64,000 bases of DNA, from NCBI GenBank assembly GCA_963648205.1, contig CAVJCT010000059.1:1-64000 (forward strand). Direction: 5' to 3'. Of this stretch, positions 55,889-64,000 are shown piece after piece; position 1 is the stretch's first letter; each line of letters starts with the position of its first letter. Made by a program: the position numbers and the translations under genes. The notes under the pieces were generated by a model. The model ran no database searches, was not told where the DNA came from, and saw only the letters and a program-made list of their open reading frames with translations. Source of the stretch: UBA1181 sp963648205 (lineage in GTDB: Bacteria; Bacteroidota; Bacteroidia; Bacteroidales; Paludibacteraceae).

Positions 55889-56332
55889 ATGGCATCAATA
55901 ACAGATTTAATCGCAAGTCAGGTGAAAGCTGCTGCGTCAGGAAAAAGTGAATTGACAAGCAGTGTAATTAGTGGATTGTCTGATTCTGTTTTGAACAGTT
56001 TGAAACAAACAGCAACCTCTAAGGATGGAATCTCACAGATCACTTCTTTGTTGTCTGGTTCCACCTCAGCATCAAGTAGTTCGATAACCAGTTTGGCATC
56101 TTCTATCTTCTCATCACAGGTAGCATCAAAGTTGGGCTTGTCTGCTTCAACAACTAGTTTGGCAACCAGTCTTTTGCCAACCATCATCAGCGGAATCGTA
56201 TCTGCAGTGCAGAAGAAGAGCGGCGGATTAGACTTGTCTTCAGTCCTCTCTGCTTTGGGTGGAAGCTCAAGCACCGCGTCAACATTGGGAAAACTTGCAA
56301 GCTCATTGGGTGGCTTGTTCGGAAAGAAATAG
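55889..56332 (+). CDS. Small Ser/Ala/Leu-rich protein, possibly DUF937-like
   Basis: 147 residues with almost no aromatic or cysteine residues; Ser, Ala, Leu, Gly and Thr make up most of it. It starts ASITDLIASQVKAAASG without a signal peptide and has repeated SLLSG/SLASS/LLPT stretches, then GGLDLSSVLSALGG and a C-terminal SLGGLFGKK. The pattern of short amphipathic helices resembles DUF937/YidB-type proteins, but this is only an impression. The 157-base gap before it is AT-rich with no clear promoter. Confidence 0.6.
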   Translation: MASITDLIASQVKAAASGKSELTSSVISGLSDSVLNSLKQTATSKDGISQITSLLSGSTSASSSSITSLASSIFSSQVASKLGLSASTTSLATSLLPTIISGIVSAVQKKSGGLDLSSVLSALGGSSSTASTLGKLASSLGGLFGKK

Positions 56333-56353
56333 TCGAATAGACTCCATAAAAGG

Positions 56354-56399
56354 AAATGTCAGGATGAAGGGTTGAAACTTCGTTCTGACATTTATTTTT
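56354..56399 (+). terminator. Terminator of the 55889 gene
   Basis: A 16-pair stem with two G-T pairs (56354-56369 with 56378-56393), an 8-base loop and T-rich tail. The stem overlaps the stop codon of the convergent GH5 gene. Confidence 0.8.
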
Positions 56400-57324
56400 G
56401 CTTTGACTGAAGCAATCTGCCTTTCACATACTCTCCGCTTGCAGAAACTCGATTCCAGTCTCGCTGTGCCACTGTGCCGTGCTGTAAAGCTGCCGATGAT
56501 TCGTCAATGTCCGAGAAACTCCAGTTTGCCCAACTGAGATGGTGCGCATCCATCCATTTCATCCACTCGTTGCAAGCCTCAACAAAGACACCGCCATTGC
56601 CATCGGCTTGTGAGAGGCCAAATTCAGTGACGAAGATAGGTAATCCTTGCAGCAAGGCTTTATCGGCTCTCTGACGTAATTCTGCGCCGTGAGTGCCTGC
56701 ATAGAAATGGAGGGCATACATCAGGTTGCCGTACGATAGGGGGGCGAGGGCTGCTTTGTCTACATCCTGGCTCCAAGTGGGGGTGCCACAGATAATGACT
56801 GTGGAAGGGTCGTTCTGTCGAATCACGGGGATAATTTGCACTGCATATCGTTTTACTACTGCCCAATCGACGTTTGCTCCGTTTGGTTCGTTACAGATCT
56901 CATACAGAACATGTTGAGCGTGCGAATATCGTTTTGAAATTTCATTCCAGAAAATCTTCGCATCCTCTAAAGTGAAATTGGGGTCGCCACTGCCTTCGTT
57001 CAAGATATGCCAATCGACGATGCAGTAGATGCCTAATTTGCCACACAACTGCACTAACTTGTCAATTTCCTCGTTGTATGCTTCCTTCGACTTCCACTGC
57101 TCAGTGCAGTAGCCTCCCCACTCGTGCGTGTAGACGGCTATGCGAAAGAGCGTGATGCCCCAGTCGTTGACCAATGTTTGTAATGATTCCTCATTGTAGG
57201 TATTTGGATTCCAAGCCAATCCATGCGTACTCATACCACGCAACTGAACGATTTGTCCTGTCTCGTTGACCAACTGACTGCCTTCAACTCTCAATTTTCC
57301 GTTTCTCTCAACTATCGTGTTCAT
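56392..57324 (-). CDS. GH5 family glycosidase (cellulase-like), no signal peptide
   Basis: 310 residues from ATG 57324; a further in-frame ATG at 57363 lies inside the terminator of the upstream gene and is rejected. The (beta/alpha)8 fold of GH5 is shown by LRGMSTHGLAW near the start, the acid/base E146 in CNEPNG and the nucleophile E234 in FVTEFGLS. HFYAGTHG and WANWSFSD are further GH5 blocks. Enzymes of this type cut beta-1,4-glucans. It starts MNTIVERNGK with no signal peptide or lipobox, so it is predicted to be cytoplasmic, unlike most cellulases. Confidence 0.88.
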   Translation of the reverse strand: MNTIVERNGKLRVEGSQLVNETGQIVQLRGMSTHGLAWNPNTYNEESLQTLVNDWGITLFRIAVYTHEWGGYCTEQWKSKEAYNEEIDKLVQLCGKLGIYCIVDWHILNEGSGDPNFTLEDAKIFWNEISKRYSHAQHVLYEICNEPNGANVDWAVVKRYAVQIIPVIRQNDPSTVIICGTPTWSQDVDKAALAPLSYGNLMYALHFYAGTHGAELRQRADKALLQGLPIFVTEFGLSQADGNGGVFVEACNEWMKWMDAHHLSWANWSFSDIDESSAALQHGTVAQRDWNRVSASGEYVKGRLLQSKQK

Positions 57325-57339
57325 ATCTTCACTATATGA

Positions 57340-57373
57340 AAAATCGGCAACATCCGAAAACATTGCCGATTTT
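57340..57373 (-). terminator. Terminator of the Na/Pi cotransporter gene
   Basis: A perfect 11-pair stem (57340-57350 with 57363-57373) with a 12-base loop; on the minus strand a T-run follows. It separates the transporter from the GH5 gene. Confidence 0.7.
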
Positions 57374-57393
57374 CTCTATCGTAAAACCTTTAA

Positions 57394-59076
57394 TTATGCG
57401 TTGGTTTGCGCTGTAGTAGCCTGCACCACATTCAAGACATAATCGCCCAATTTCTCGCACTCTGAGATGAAGTCCATATAGTAGACACCCAACTGATAGT
57501 CGTAAACGCCACTGTTGATGTCTGCAAGGTTCTGACTCTTCAAACGAGTACGGTAGTTGTTGATTTCATTCTCAACGTTGAGCGAGTTGTTGATATCGAC
57601 GTCCTTTTCGTTGATGTCGAGGGTCTTCACCATCTGATCGAGCGAACGACCCACAATCTCCATCATCTCGTGGATGTGGTTCATCTGCTCGTCGGTGAAT
57701 TTATCTTTGATGTTCTGCTTGCGACGGTCTAAAGTCCTTGCCAAATTGTAGCATGAATCGCCGATACTCTCCAATTCGGAGATTTGCTTGAACATTTGCT
57801 GCATCTGCGCCTTCGACTCGTTGGAGAGTCGGCCTTCGCCCACACGCTGTAGATACTTGGCTATCTCCACCTCCATATCGTCGGTGATACGCTCGTATTT
57901 CTCAATTCTTGAATAGAGTTTGTTGAACTCTTCGTCTTTCTCAATCTTTAGTAAATCGCCTACGAAACCGAACATCTTCTTCACACGGCATCCAAAGTTT
58001 TGGATCTCCTTTTTAGCCTCTAAGAGTGAAAGTTCGGCAGTTGACAACATTCCAGAAGAGATATAGCGCAAACGGTACTCCTCGTCTTGTTCCTTCATTG
58101 GAAGAACCTTGCAAACGAACTGCTCAATCTGCTTAACGAAACCAATCAACAAACAAGTGTTCACCACGTTGAAAGCAGTGTGGAAGGCAGACAGTTTATA
58201 CAAGTCGTTGTTTTGTGCGCCCATCACATCGGTAACAAACCAAGAAACGGCATTACAAGCAGGGTAGAAAACAAACAACACCACGATGACTCCGAAGACA
58301 TTGAAGAACATGTGGGCTAAAGCGGCTCTTTTTGCTTGTGTGTTGGCTGTCAGGGAAGCCATGAATGCTGTGATTGTCGTACCGATATTCTGACCCATTG
58401 CCAAGGCTGCTGCTTGCTCGAATCCGAAGCCAGGAATGTGCATATCGAAGAGCATCAAGGTGATAGCCATTGTAGCCGCACTTGCCTGTACAATCATCGT
58501 AACCACACATCCGACAATGACAAAGAGGATGATTGTGAAGAAACTATCGCACGGAATATGTGAGAGCATATTTGCTACTGCTCCACCGATATCGAGACTG
58601 TTGGCAGAACTCTGCAAGAAACTCAATCCCATGAAGAGAAATGAGAATCCGAAAATGAACTCACCTAAACTCTTGCGTTTTGATTTGCCTGAGAATATCA
58701 ATGGCATTCCGACTGCCAAAAGAGGTATCGCAAAGGCTGCTATGTCAACCTTGAAACCTATCGCCGAGATGATCCATGCCGTTACGGTCGTACCAATGTT
58801 CGCACCCATAATGACACCGATAGACTGACCCAAGGTCATCAATCCTGCGTTTACAAAACTCACCACCATCACAGTGGTAGCACTCGAACTCTGAATCAGT
58901 GCTGTTACAACCATACCCGTTAAGGCTCCCGCAAAGCGGTTTTGCGTCATAGCAGATAAAATATTGCGCAACTGATCTCCTGCCAATTTCTCAAGTCCTT
59001 CGCTCATAATCTTCATACCATAGAGGAACATGGCAAGAGATCCTAAAAGACTGAGAACATTTAGTATAACATCCAT
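57394..59076 (-). CDS. Na/Pi cotransporter family protein
   Basis: 560 residues from ATG 59076 (MDVILNVLSLLG); the ATG at 59100 adds eight residues. The two inverted repeats of the PNaS family are clear: ALIQSSSATTVMVVSF and MIVQASAATMAITLML, each with QS/QA-S, and the paired GANIGTT and GQNIGTT motifs. Residues from about 330 form a PhoU-like helical cytoplasmic domain (RISEIESIGDSCYNLARTLD-like). It likely takes up phosphate with sodium, and PhoU-type tails may regulate it. The direction or exact substrate is not certain. Confidence 0.87.
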   Translation of the reverse strand: MDVILNVLSLLGSLAMFLYGMKIMSEGLEKLAGDQLRNILSAMTQNRFAGALTGMVVTALIQSSSATTVMVVSFVNAGLMTLGQSIGVIMGANIGTTVTAWIISAIGFKVDIAAFAIPLLAVGMPLIFSGKSKRKSLGEFIFGFSFLFMGLSFLQSSANSLDIGGAVANMLSHIPCDSFFTIILFVIVGCVVTMIVQASAATMAITLMLFDMHIPGFGFEQAAALAMGQNIGTTITAFMASLTANTQAKRAALAHMFFNVFGVIVVLFVFYPACNAVSWFVTDVMGAQNNDLYKLSAFHTAFNVVNTCLLIGFVKQIEQFVCKVLPMKEQDEEYRLRYISSGMLSTAELSLLEAKKEIQNFGCRVKKMFGFVGDLLKIEKDEEFNKLYSRIEKYERITDDMEVEIAKYLQRVGEGRLSNESKAQMQQMFKQISELESIGDSCYNLARTLDRRKQNIKDKFTDEQMNHIHEMMEIVGRSLDQMVKTLDINEKDVDINNSLNVENEINNYRTRLKSQNLADINSGVYDYQLGVYYMDFISECEKLGDYVLNVVQATTAQTNA

Positions 59077-59213
59077 CCGAACAATTTTAATTGCCCCCAA
59101 CGTAGAGGCGATTATAAAGAAACTATTTTAGTTTTTTCTCTTCAATTTGTTTTTGTAAAATCAACAGTTCTATCAACAAAAATTTCTTTGCAGAACCATT
59201 CAAACCTTACTCG

Positions 59214-59798
59214 CTATTTTCTGATAATCGTAACCACGCCACCTGGCTCTAATTTGATGATAGAGGATGGCTCGGCTTTTGACTTGTCTTTTTGTCGGTA
59301 TTTGACGATATAATCAACGCCATTCTTAATTTCATCTGATATCTCGTCGAAACAATGGGCAGTTGGTTCGCCACTGATATTGGCTGAGGTAGAGACAATT
59401 GGCATTCTGAACGCTTCGCATAGGTCTTTTGAAAAGGCTTCTTTCGTCAAACGGATGCCGACGCTACCATCTTCTGCAATCAAATTCTTGGCTAAGTTTT
59501 TGGCCCCCGAATAGATGATTGTCAATGGCTTCTCGGTTACTTCGATCAAGTCGTATGCCACTTCTGGCACCTCCTCGACAACACGCTCCAACTTCGCCAA
59601 ATGGTCGGTCAACACAATCAACGCCTTGCTGTCGGAACGTCTTTTCAATTCGTATACCTTGCGCACTGCCTCTTCATTATTGGCATCACAGCCGATTCCC
59701 CACACCGTGTCGGTAGGGTAGAGGATTAGTCCGCCTGCTCGCATCACACGAACTGCCTCGCGTATGTCGTCTTTATAGTCTGCTTTTAAATCTCCCAT
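59214..59798 (-). CDS. Threonylcarbamoyl-AMP synthase, Sua5/YrdC family
   Basis: 194 residues, close to the short YrdC/TsaC form. It makes threonylcarbamoyl-AMP for the t6A base at tRNA position 37. GLILYPTDTVWGIGCD near residue 20, KRRSDSKALIVL (about 52-63) and GSVGIRL, SANISGEPTA further on are the family blocks. It lies 41 bases after uvrA on the same strand. The Sua5 C-terminal domain is absent. Confidence 0.9.
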   Translation of the reverse strand: MGDLKADYKDDIREAVRVMRAGGLILYPTDTVWGIGCDANNEEAVRKVYELKRRSDSKALIVLTDHLAKLERVVEEVPEVAYDLIEVTEKPLTIIYSGAKNLAKNLIAEDGSVGIRLTKEAFSKDLCEAFRMPIVSTSANISGEPTAHCFDEISDEIKNGVDYIVKYRQKDKSKAEPSSIIKLEPGGVVTIIRK

Positions 59799-59839
59799 TC
59801 CTATCTGTTTTTCAACGTTTTATCTAATTTTTTATGAAA

Positions 59840-62653
59840 CTAATGCTGTTTCAGTTTTTCCTTTAAGAACCTGCCCGTATGCGATTTCTCACACTGTGCC
59901 AATTCCTCAGGTGTGCCAGCAAAGACAACTTCTCCACCGTCTTTACCGCCCTCTGGACCGATATCTATCACATAATCAGCCGATTTCACCACGTCCATGT
60001 CATGCTCGACAATCAAGACGGAATGACCATTGGCAATCAGTGCGTTAAATGCTTTCAGAAGCGTCTTCACATCGTGAAAATGCAATCCTGTGGTTGGCTC
60101 ATCGAAGATGAAAAGCGTGGGTTCTGGCTTCTCCGTACCCAATATGTCTGCCAACTTAACACGCTGACTCTCACCGCCTGAAAGCGTGTCTGACGGCTGA
60201 CCTAACTTTACATAGCCTAAACCAACATCTTGCAAAGTCTTCAACTTGCGCACGATCTTTTTCTCGACGGCAGTGGTTGACTCTGAGAAAAACTCAACTG
60301 CCTGATTGACAGTCATTTCCAACACATCATAGATGGATTTTCCTCTGACTAACACCTCGAGTATATCCGACTTGAATCGTTTGCCTTGACATGCTTCGCA
60401 CGGCATCACCAAGTCTGCCATGAACTGCATCTCAACGGTGATTGTACCTTCACCCTTGCACTCTTCGCAGCGGCCTCCTTCTGTGTTGAAAGAGAAATAG
60501 CCTGGACCGTAGCCCATTTGTTTTGACAACTGTTGGTCGGAGAAGAGTTTGCGAATGTCGTCGTATGCTTTGACGTAGGTTACAGGGTTGGAGCGAGACG
60601 ATTTTCCGATTGGATTTTGGTCGACAAACTCCACACCATGTAAGGCGTTCAGACTGCCTTTCAGTTCGCTGTAAGAACCTGGCTTGTCTGCCGTCTCATC
60701 GAAATTGCGTTTCAACGCATTATACAGCACATCGTAGACCAAAGACGACTTTCCTGAACCGCTCACACCTGTAACGACTGTCAGCACGTTCAAAGGAAAT
60801 TTCACGTCGATGCCTTTGAGGTTGTTGTGGCAAACGCCCGTTACCTCAATATAGTTGTTCCACGGACGGCGGTAACGAGGCACTTCAATCTGCTCCGTTC
60901 CCTTCAGATATTTCAAAGTGTAACTTCTCTCGCATAATGCTTTGTCGTTCAACACTTCATCTGTGATTGGCCCTTGCCAAACCACTTCGCCACCTAAACG
61001 ACCTGCATCTGGACCGATATCCACGATGTAGTCGGCAGCACGCATGAACTCCTCGTCATGCTCCACTACGACCACCGTGTTGCCCAACTGCTGTAATTTG
61101 CGCAATACGCCAATCAGCAGGTGCGTGTCGCGCGGATGCAAACCGATACTTGGTTCATCCAACACATAAAGCGAACCAACCAAACTGCTACCCAATGAGG
61201 TTACCAGATTGATACGCTGACTCTCACCGCCCGAAAGGGAATTAGAGAGACGATTCAGCGTGAGGTAACTCAAGCCTACCTCGTTGAGCAACTGCAACCG
61301 ATGACGAATCTCCGTCAACAACCGTTTCGACAACTGTTGCTCTTGCTCCGTCAACTCTATGTTCTCGAAAAAGGTTGCCAGTTCTTCCACCTGCATAGAA
61401 ACCAACTCTGTGATAGTCTTGCCTGCCACTTTCACATAACTTGCCTCTTTGCGCAAACGGCTGCCATGGCAATCTGGACACGTTGTCTTGCCTCGATAAC
61501 GTGCCATCATCACCCTGTATTGTATCTTATACTGATTCTCTTTTACAAAATCAAAAAAAGCGTCGATGCCTTGGATTTTGTCGTTTCCATGCCACAAAAG
61601 GTCTTTTTCCTCCTGCGACAAGTGCATATACGCCTTGTGAACTGGGAATTTCTGTCGACCTGCATTCAGCACGAAATACTGCTGCCATTCCGACATCTTA
61701 TCGCCTCGCCAACAAGCCACCGCTCCTTCGTAAACGGACTTTGACTTGTCTGGTATCACCAAATCCTCGTCGATGCCCATCACCTTGCCAAATCCCTCGC
61801 AAGTGGGGCATGCTCCTAACGGTGTGTTGAAGCTGAACATCATATCGCTCGGCTCCTCGAAAGTTATGCCATCGGCTTCAAATTTCTTCGAGAAGGCTCT
61901 CTCAACAGGCTCTGCTCCCTTCTCATAGATTCGGATGATACAAGTATCGTCTGCTTCCGAAAAAGCCTCTTGAATGGACTCTGTCAGACGGTTGGAGGTG
62001 TCGGCATCGTTTTTCACAGCAAAACGGTCGACTACCAAGACCACACGCTTCTTCTTCGAGACATCGCTACTTGCCAGCAACTCCTCGATACGCATCACCT
62101 CGCCATCCGCTTCAACACGATTGTAGCCTTGCTTCGACAAGACTTCCAACTGCTGTGCGATATCTCTTCCTTTAGGAACAATGAACGGAGAAAGCACCAT
62201 GCCCTTCGTTCCTTCGGGGAAAGAAAAAATGTAATCGATTACATCGCTGATTTTATGCTTTTTGACCTCACATCCCGAAATAGGGGAGTAGGTTTTACCA
62301 ATTCTTGCGAACAGGAGTTTGAGGTATTCGTATATCTCAGTCGAAGTGCCCACCGTAGAACGTGGATTATGCGTGTTGACCTTCTGCTGAATGGCAATAG
62401 CGGGCGGTATTCCTTTGATGAAATCCACTTCAGGTTTGCTCATCCTGCCTAAGAACTGACGCGCATACGAAGAGAGGCTCTCTACATAACGACGTTGACC
62501 CTCAGCATAGAGCGTGTCGAAGGCCAACGAAGACTTGCCAGACCCAGAGAGTCCGGTGATAACAGTAAATTTATTTCGCGGTATGCTCACGTCCACCCCC
62601 TTCAGGTTATGAACGTGCGCATTTTTTATTATGATCACATCACTGTCCGCCAT
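59840..62653 (-). CDS. uvrA: Excinuclease ABC subunit A
   Basis: 937 residues from ATG 62653 (MADSDVIIIKNAHVHNL); the ATG further upstream at 62710 overlaps the end of the M13 gene. It finds DNA damage for nucleotide excision repair. Two ABC modules: Walker A GLSGSGKSS and GVSGSGKSS, signature LSGGESQR in each, and the UvrA insertion with CPTCEGFG, CPDCHGSR, CEECKGEG and CEACQGKR. The first zinc-module pair that precedes CPTC in E. coli UvrA is missing; a run FEADGITFEEPSDMMF stands in its place. I think this form is usual in Bacteroidetes. Confidence 0.95.
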   Translation of the reverse strand: MADSDVIIIKNAHVHNLKGVDVSIPRNKFTVITGLSGSGKSSLAFDTLYAEGQRRYVESLSSYARQFLGRMSKPEVDFIKGIPPAIAIQQKVNTHNPRSTVGTSTEIYEYLKLLFARIGKTYSPISGCEVKKHKISDVIDYIFSFPEGTKGMVLSPFIVPKGRDIAQQLEVLSKQGYNRVEADGEVMRIEELLASSDVSKKKRVVLVVDRFAVKNDADTSNRLTESIQEAFSEADDTCIIRIYEKGAEPVERAFSKKFEADGITFEEPSDMMFSFNTPLGACPTCEGFGKVMGIDEDLVIPDKSKSVYEGAVACWRGDKMSEWQQYFVLNAGRQKFPVHKAYMHLSQEEKDLLWHGNDKIQGIDAFFDFVKENQYKIQYRVMMARYRGKTTCPDCHGSRLRKEASYVKVAGKTITELVSMQVEELATFFENIELTEQEQQLSKRLLTEIRHRLQLLNEVGLSYLTLNRLSNSLSGGESQRINLVTSLGSSLVGSLYVLDEPSIGLHPRDTHLLIGVLRKLQQLGNTVVVVEHDEEFMRAADYIVDIGPDAGRLGGEVVWQGPITDEVLNDKALCERSYTLKYLKGTEQIEVPRYRRPWNNYIEVTGVCHNNLKGIDVKFPLNVLTVVTGVSGSGKSSLVYDVLYNALKRNFDETADKPGSYSELKGSLNALHGVEFVDQNPIGKSSRSNPVTYVKAYDDIRKLFSDQQLSKQMGYGPGYFSFNTEGGRCEECKGEGTITVEMQFMADLVMPCEACQGKRFKSDILEVLVRGKSIYDVLEMTVNQAVEFFSESTTAVEKKIVRKLKTLQDVGLGYVKLGQPSDTLSGGESQRVKLADILGTEKPEPTLFIFDEPTTGLHFHDVKTLLKAFNALIANGHSVLIVEHDMDVVKSADYVIDIGPEGGKDGGEVVFAGTPEELAQCEKSHTGRFLKEKLKQH

Positions 62654-62703
62654 AGACTTGTTTTCAATTCTTAACTTTAAGGATGACAAAGTTAACGATA
62701 TTT

Positions 62704-64000
62704 TTACCAAATCACGATTCTATCTGCTGGCGCAACATACATGGAGTCTGATTCTGTGATTCCAAAGGCACTATAGAAGAAGTCTAACATTGGCAACTGG
62801 GTGTTCACTCTGTATCGACCGTTGGCGTGTGGGTCGGTGATCACCTGCTGACGGAGGTATTCGTCGCGGTAGTTTCCTGCCCAAATTCTTGAGTAGGCAT
62901 AGATAAAACGCTGATCTGCCGTCTGACCGTCGATCATTGGGTCTGAACCCCCTTTCAACGTGTTCAAAAAGGCTTGGTGCGCAATGTTGAGTCCACCGAG
63001 GTCGGCTATGTTCTCACCGAGCGTCAACTCGCCGTTGCAGTGCATCGAATCGATTACAACCACCTCTGAGAAGCGGTTTTTGAGTCGCTCGGTGGCAGCC
63101 TTGAACTGTTCAGCGTCGGTAGCCGTCCACCATTCGTGCAAGTTTCCGTCTTTGCCAAACTGGCGACCTTGATCGTCAAAACCGTGAGTCATTTCGTGAC
63201 CAATCACCACGCCGATAGCACCGTAGTTCACCGCGTCGTCACCCTCGGCATAGAAGAATGGAGGCTGAAGGATTCCTGCAGGGAAAACAATCTCGTTGTT
63301 CAGCGGACTGTAGTAGGCGTTGACTGTCTGAGGAGTCATATACCATTTGTTCTTGTCTACTGGCTGACCAATCTCGCGCATCGACTTGACACTGGCAAAA
63401 TGCGTGAGGGCGATATAGTTCTCAACAAGACTCTTCGTGGTGTCGACTGTCGCTTCTGTATAATCTTCCCAAACGTCAGGGTAGCCCACCTTCACTTTGA
63501 TGGCAGCCAATTTCTCGTGAGCCTCCGCTTTGGTGCTATCCGACATCCAAGTCAGGTTGTCAATTCGCTGACCAAATGCAGTGCGAAGTTCCTCTATGAG
63601 GTTCTGCATACGAGCCTTGGCTTCCTTCGTGAAATATTTCTCTACAAACAACTGACCCAATGGCTGACCTAACATTCCTTGAACCATATCTAAAGAACGC
63701 TTCCAAAGAGCCTTCCTCTCAGTAACTCCGCTCAAGGTTTTGCCATAGAAATCGAATTTTGTCAATGCAAACTCATCGGAGAGATAGCCCGACAAACCAC
63801 GCACGGTGCTGTACTTGAGGTAATCTGCCAAAACAGCCTTGTCTGTCTTTTTCATCAACTCAAAAATACCTTTGAAGAATTTCGGTTGACCTATTGTAAT
63901 CTTGGTTGGCTTGACAGGAAACTCCTCGAAATAAGCCTCCCAATCGAACAGTGGGTAGTTGGTTTTCAACTCCTCGAAAGTCATCTTGTTGTAGGTGGCT
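62704..64000 (-). CDS. M13 metallopeptidase (neprilysin/PepO family), partial
   Basis: About 432 C-terminal residues; the N terminus lies beyond the right edge of the window, and coding continues past the ATG at 63984. The zinc site HEMTH is in VIGHEMTHGFDDQGR and the third ligand Glu is in ENIADLGGL. ADRIVIW ends the protein. M13 enzymes cut short peptides outside the cytoplasm. A secretion signal cannot be judged here. uvrA starts 50 bases after its stop, so both may be co-transcribed. Confidence 0.9.
   Translation of the reverse strand, partial: ATYNKMTFEELKTNYPLFDWEAYFEEFPVKPTKITIGQPKFFKGIFELMKKTDKAVLADYLKYSTVRGLSGYLSDEFALTKFDFYGKTLSGVTERKALWKRSLDMVQGMLGQPLGQLFVEKYFTKEAKARMQNLIEELRTAFGQRIDNLTWMSDSTKAEAHEKLAAIKVKVGYPDVWEDYTEATVDTTKSLVENYIALTHFASVKSMREIGQPVDKNKWYMTPQTVNAYYSPLNNEIVFPAGILQPPFFYAEGDDAVNYGAIGVVIGHEMTHGFDDQGRQFGKDGNLHEWWTATDAEQFKAATERLKNRFSEVVVIDSMHCNGELTLGENIADLGGLNIAHQAFLNTLKGGSDPMIDGQTADQRFIYAYSRIWAGNYRDEYLRQQVITDPHANGRYRVNTQLPMLDFFYSAFGITESDSMYVAPADRIVIW

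Noticed and set aside
57325..57363. Extended GH5 start at ATG 57363
   Set aside because: The added codons lie in the terminator stem of the preceding gene and encode no signal peptide.

Overview
The window is a stretch of bacterial chromosome that looks like Bacteroidales (phylum Bacteroidota). The signs are: two giant secreted proteins ending in type IX secretion (T9SS) sorting domains; promoters of the Bacteroidetes form TTTG-N19-21-TAnnTTTG with few Shine-Dalgarno sites; the order acpP-fabF-rnc; aroQ beside xerD; a lipoprotein adaptor in a TolC/adaptor/RND operon; and a DUF3078 outer-membrane protein. The genus cannot be fixed from the sequence. No rRNA, tRNA, insertion sequence or CRISPR array was seen. 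The longest gap without a gene is about 260 bases (18913-19171).

Layout. 1-553: a PIN-domain toxin (cut by the window edge) with a small upstream partner, on the minus strand. 808-8664: a 2618-residue exported protein with a seven-bladed RCC1-like propeller, a long Ig/PKD-like array and a type-B T9SS tail. 8849-12658: housekeeping genes cysE, birA, aroQ, xerD and, convergent, purN. 12868-18210: acpP, fabF, rnc, an acyl-CoA synthetase and prfB, which keeps the programmed +1 frameshift. 18307-25321: a small lipoprotein and a second giant T9SS-type protein (2049 residues) built of about 385-residue repeats followed by 50-residue repeats.

25534-32223: TetR regulator, TolC-like channel, lipoprotein adaptor, RND pump and a small PII-like protein, probably one efflux operon. 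32309-39875: an accessory-looking region with a DUF4143-type ATPase, three family-2 glycosyltransferases on the plus strand and, meeting them head-on, a Wzy-like polymerase, an EpsG-like protein and a Wzx-like flippase on the minus strand. The latter three lie directly downstream of a membrane-anchored TerB-DnaJ protein, an outer-membrane barrel and a 1027-residue TPR protein (39903-45632), so all six may be co-transcribed.

45721-52530: ftsY, rimO, a lipoprotein S66 carboxypeptidase, radA and a TPR protein, divergent from the TPR/barrel operon. 52547-56332: a lipoprotein with a cysteine-rich start, a DUF3078 protein, an AraC regulator and a small Ser/Ala-rich protein. 56392-64000 (minus strand): a GH5 glycosidase without signal peptide, a Na/Pi cotransporter-family protein, a Sua5/YrdC protein, uvrA and a partial M13 peptidase.

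Most of the window is ordinary core genome. The least explained parts are the two giant surface proteins, the PII-like protein at the end of the efflux operon, the TPR/barrel/TerB-DnaJ cluster with its attached polysaccharide genes, and the small PIN module. I did not find a clearly new multi-gene system that I could defend.
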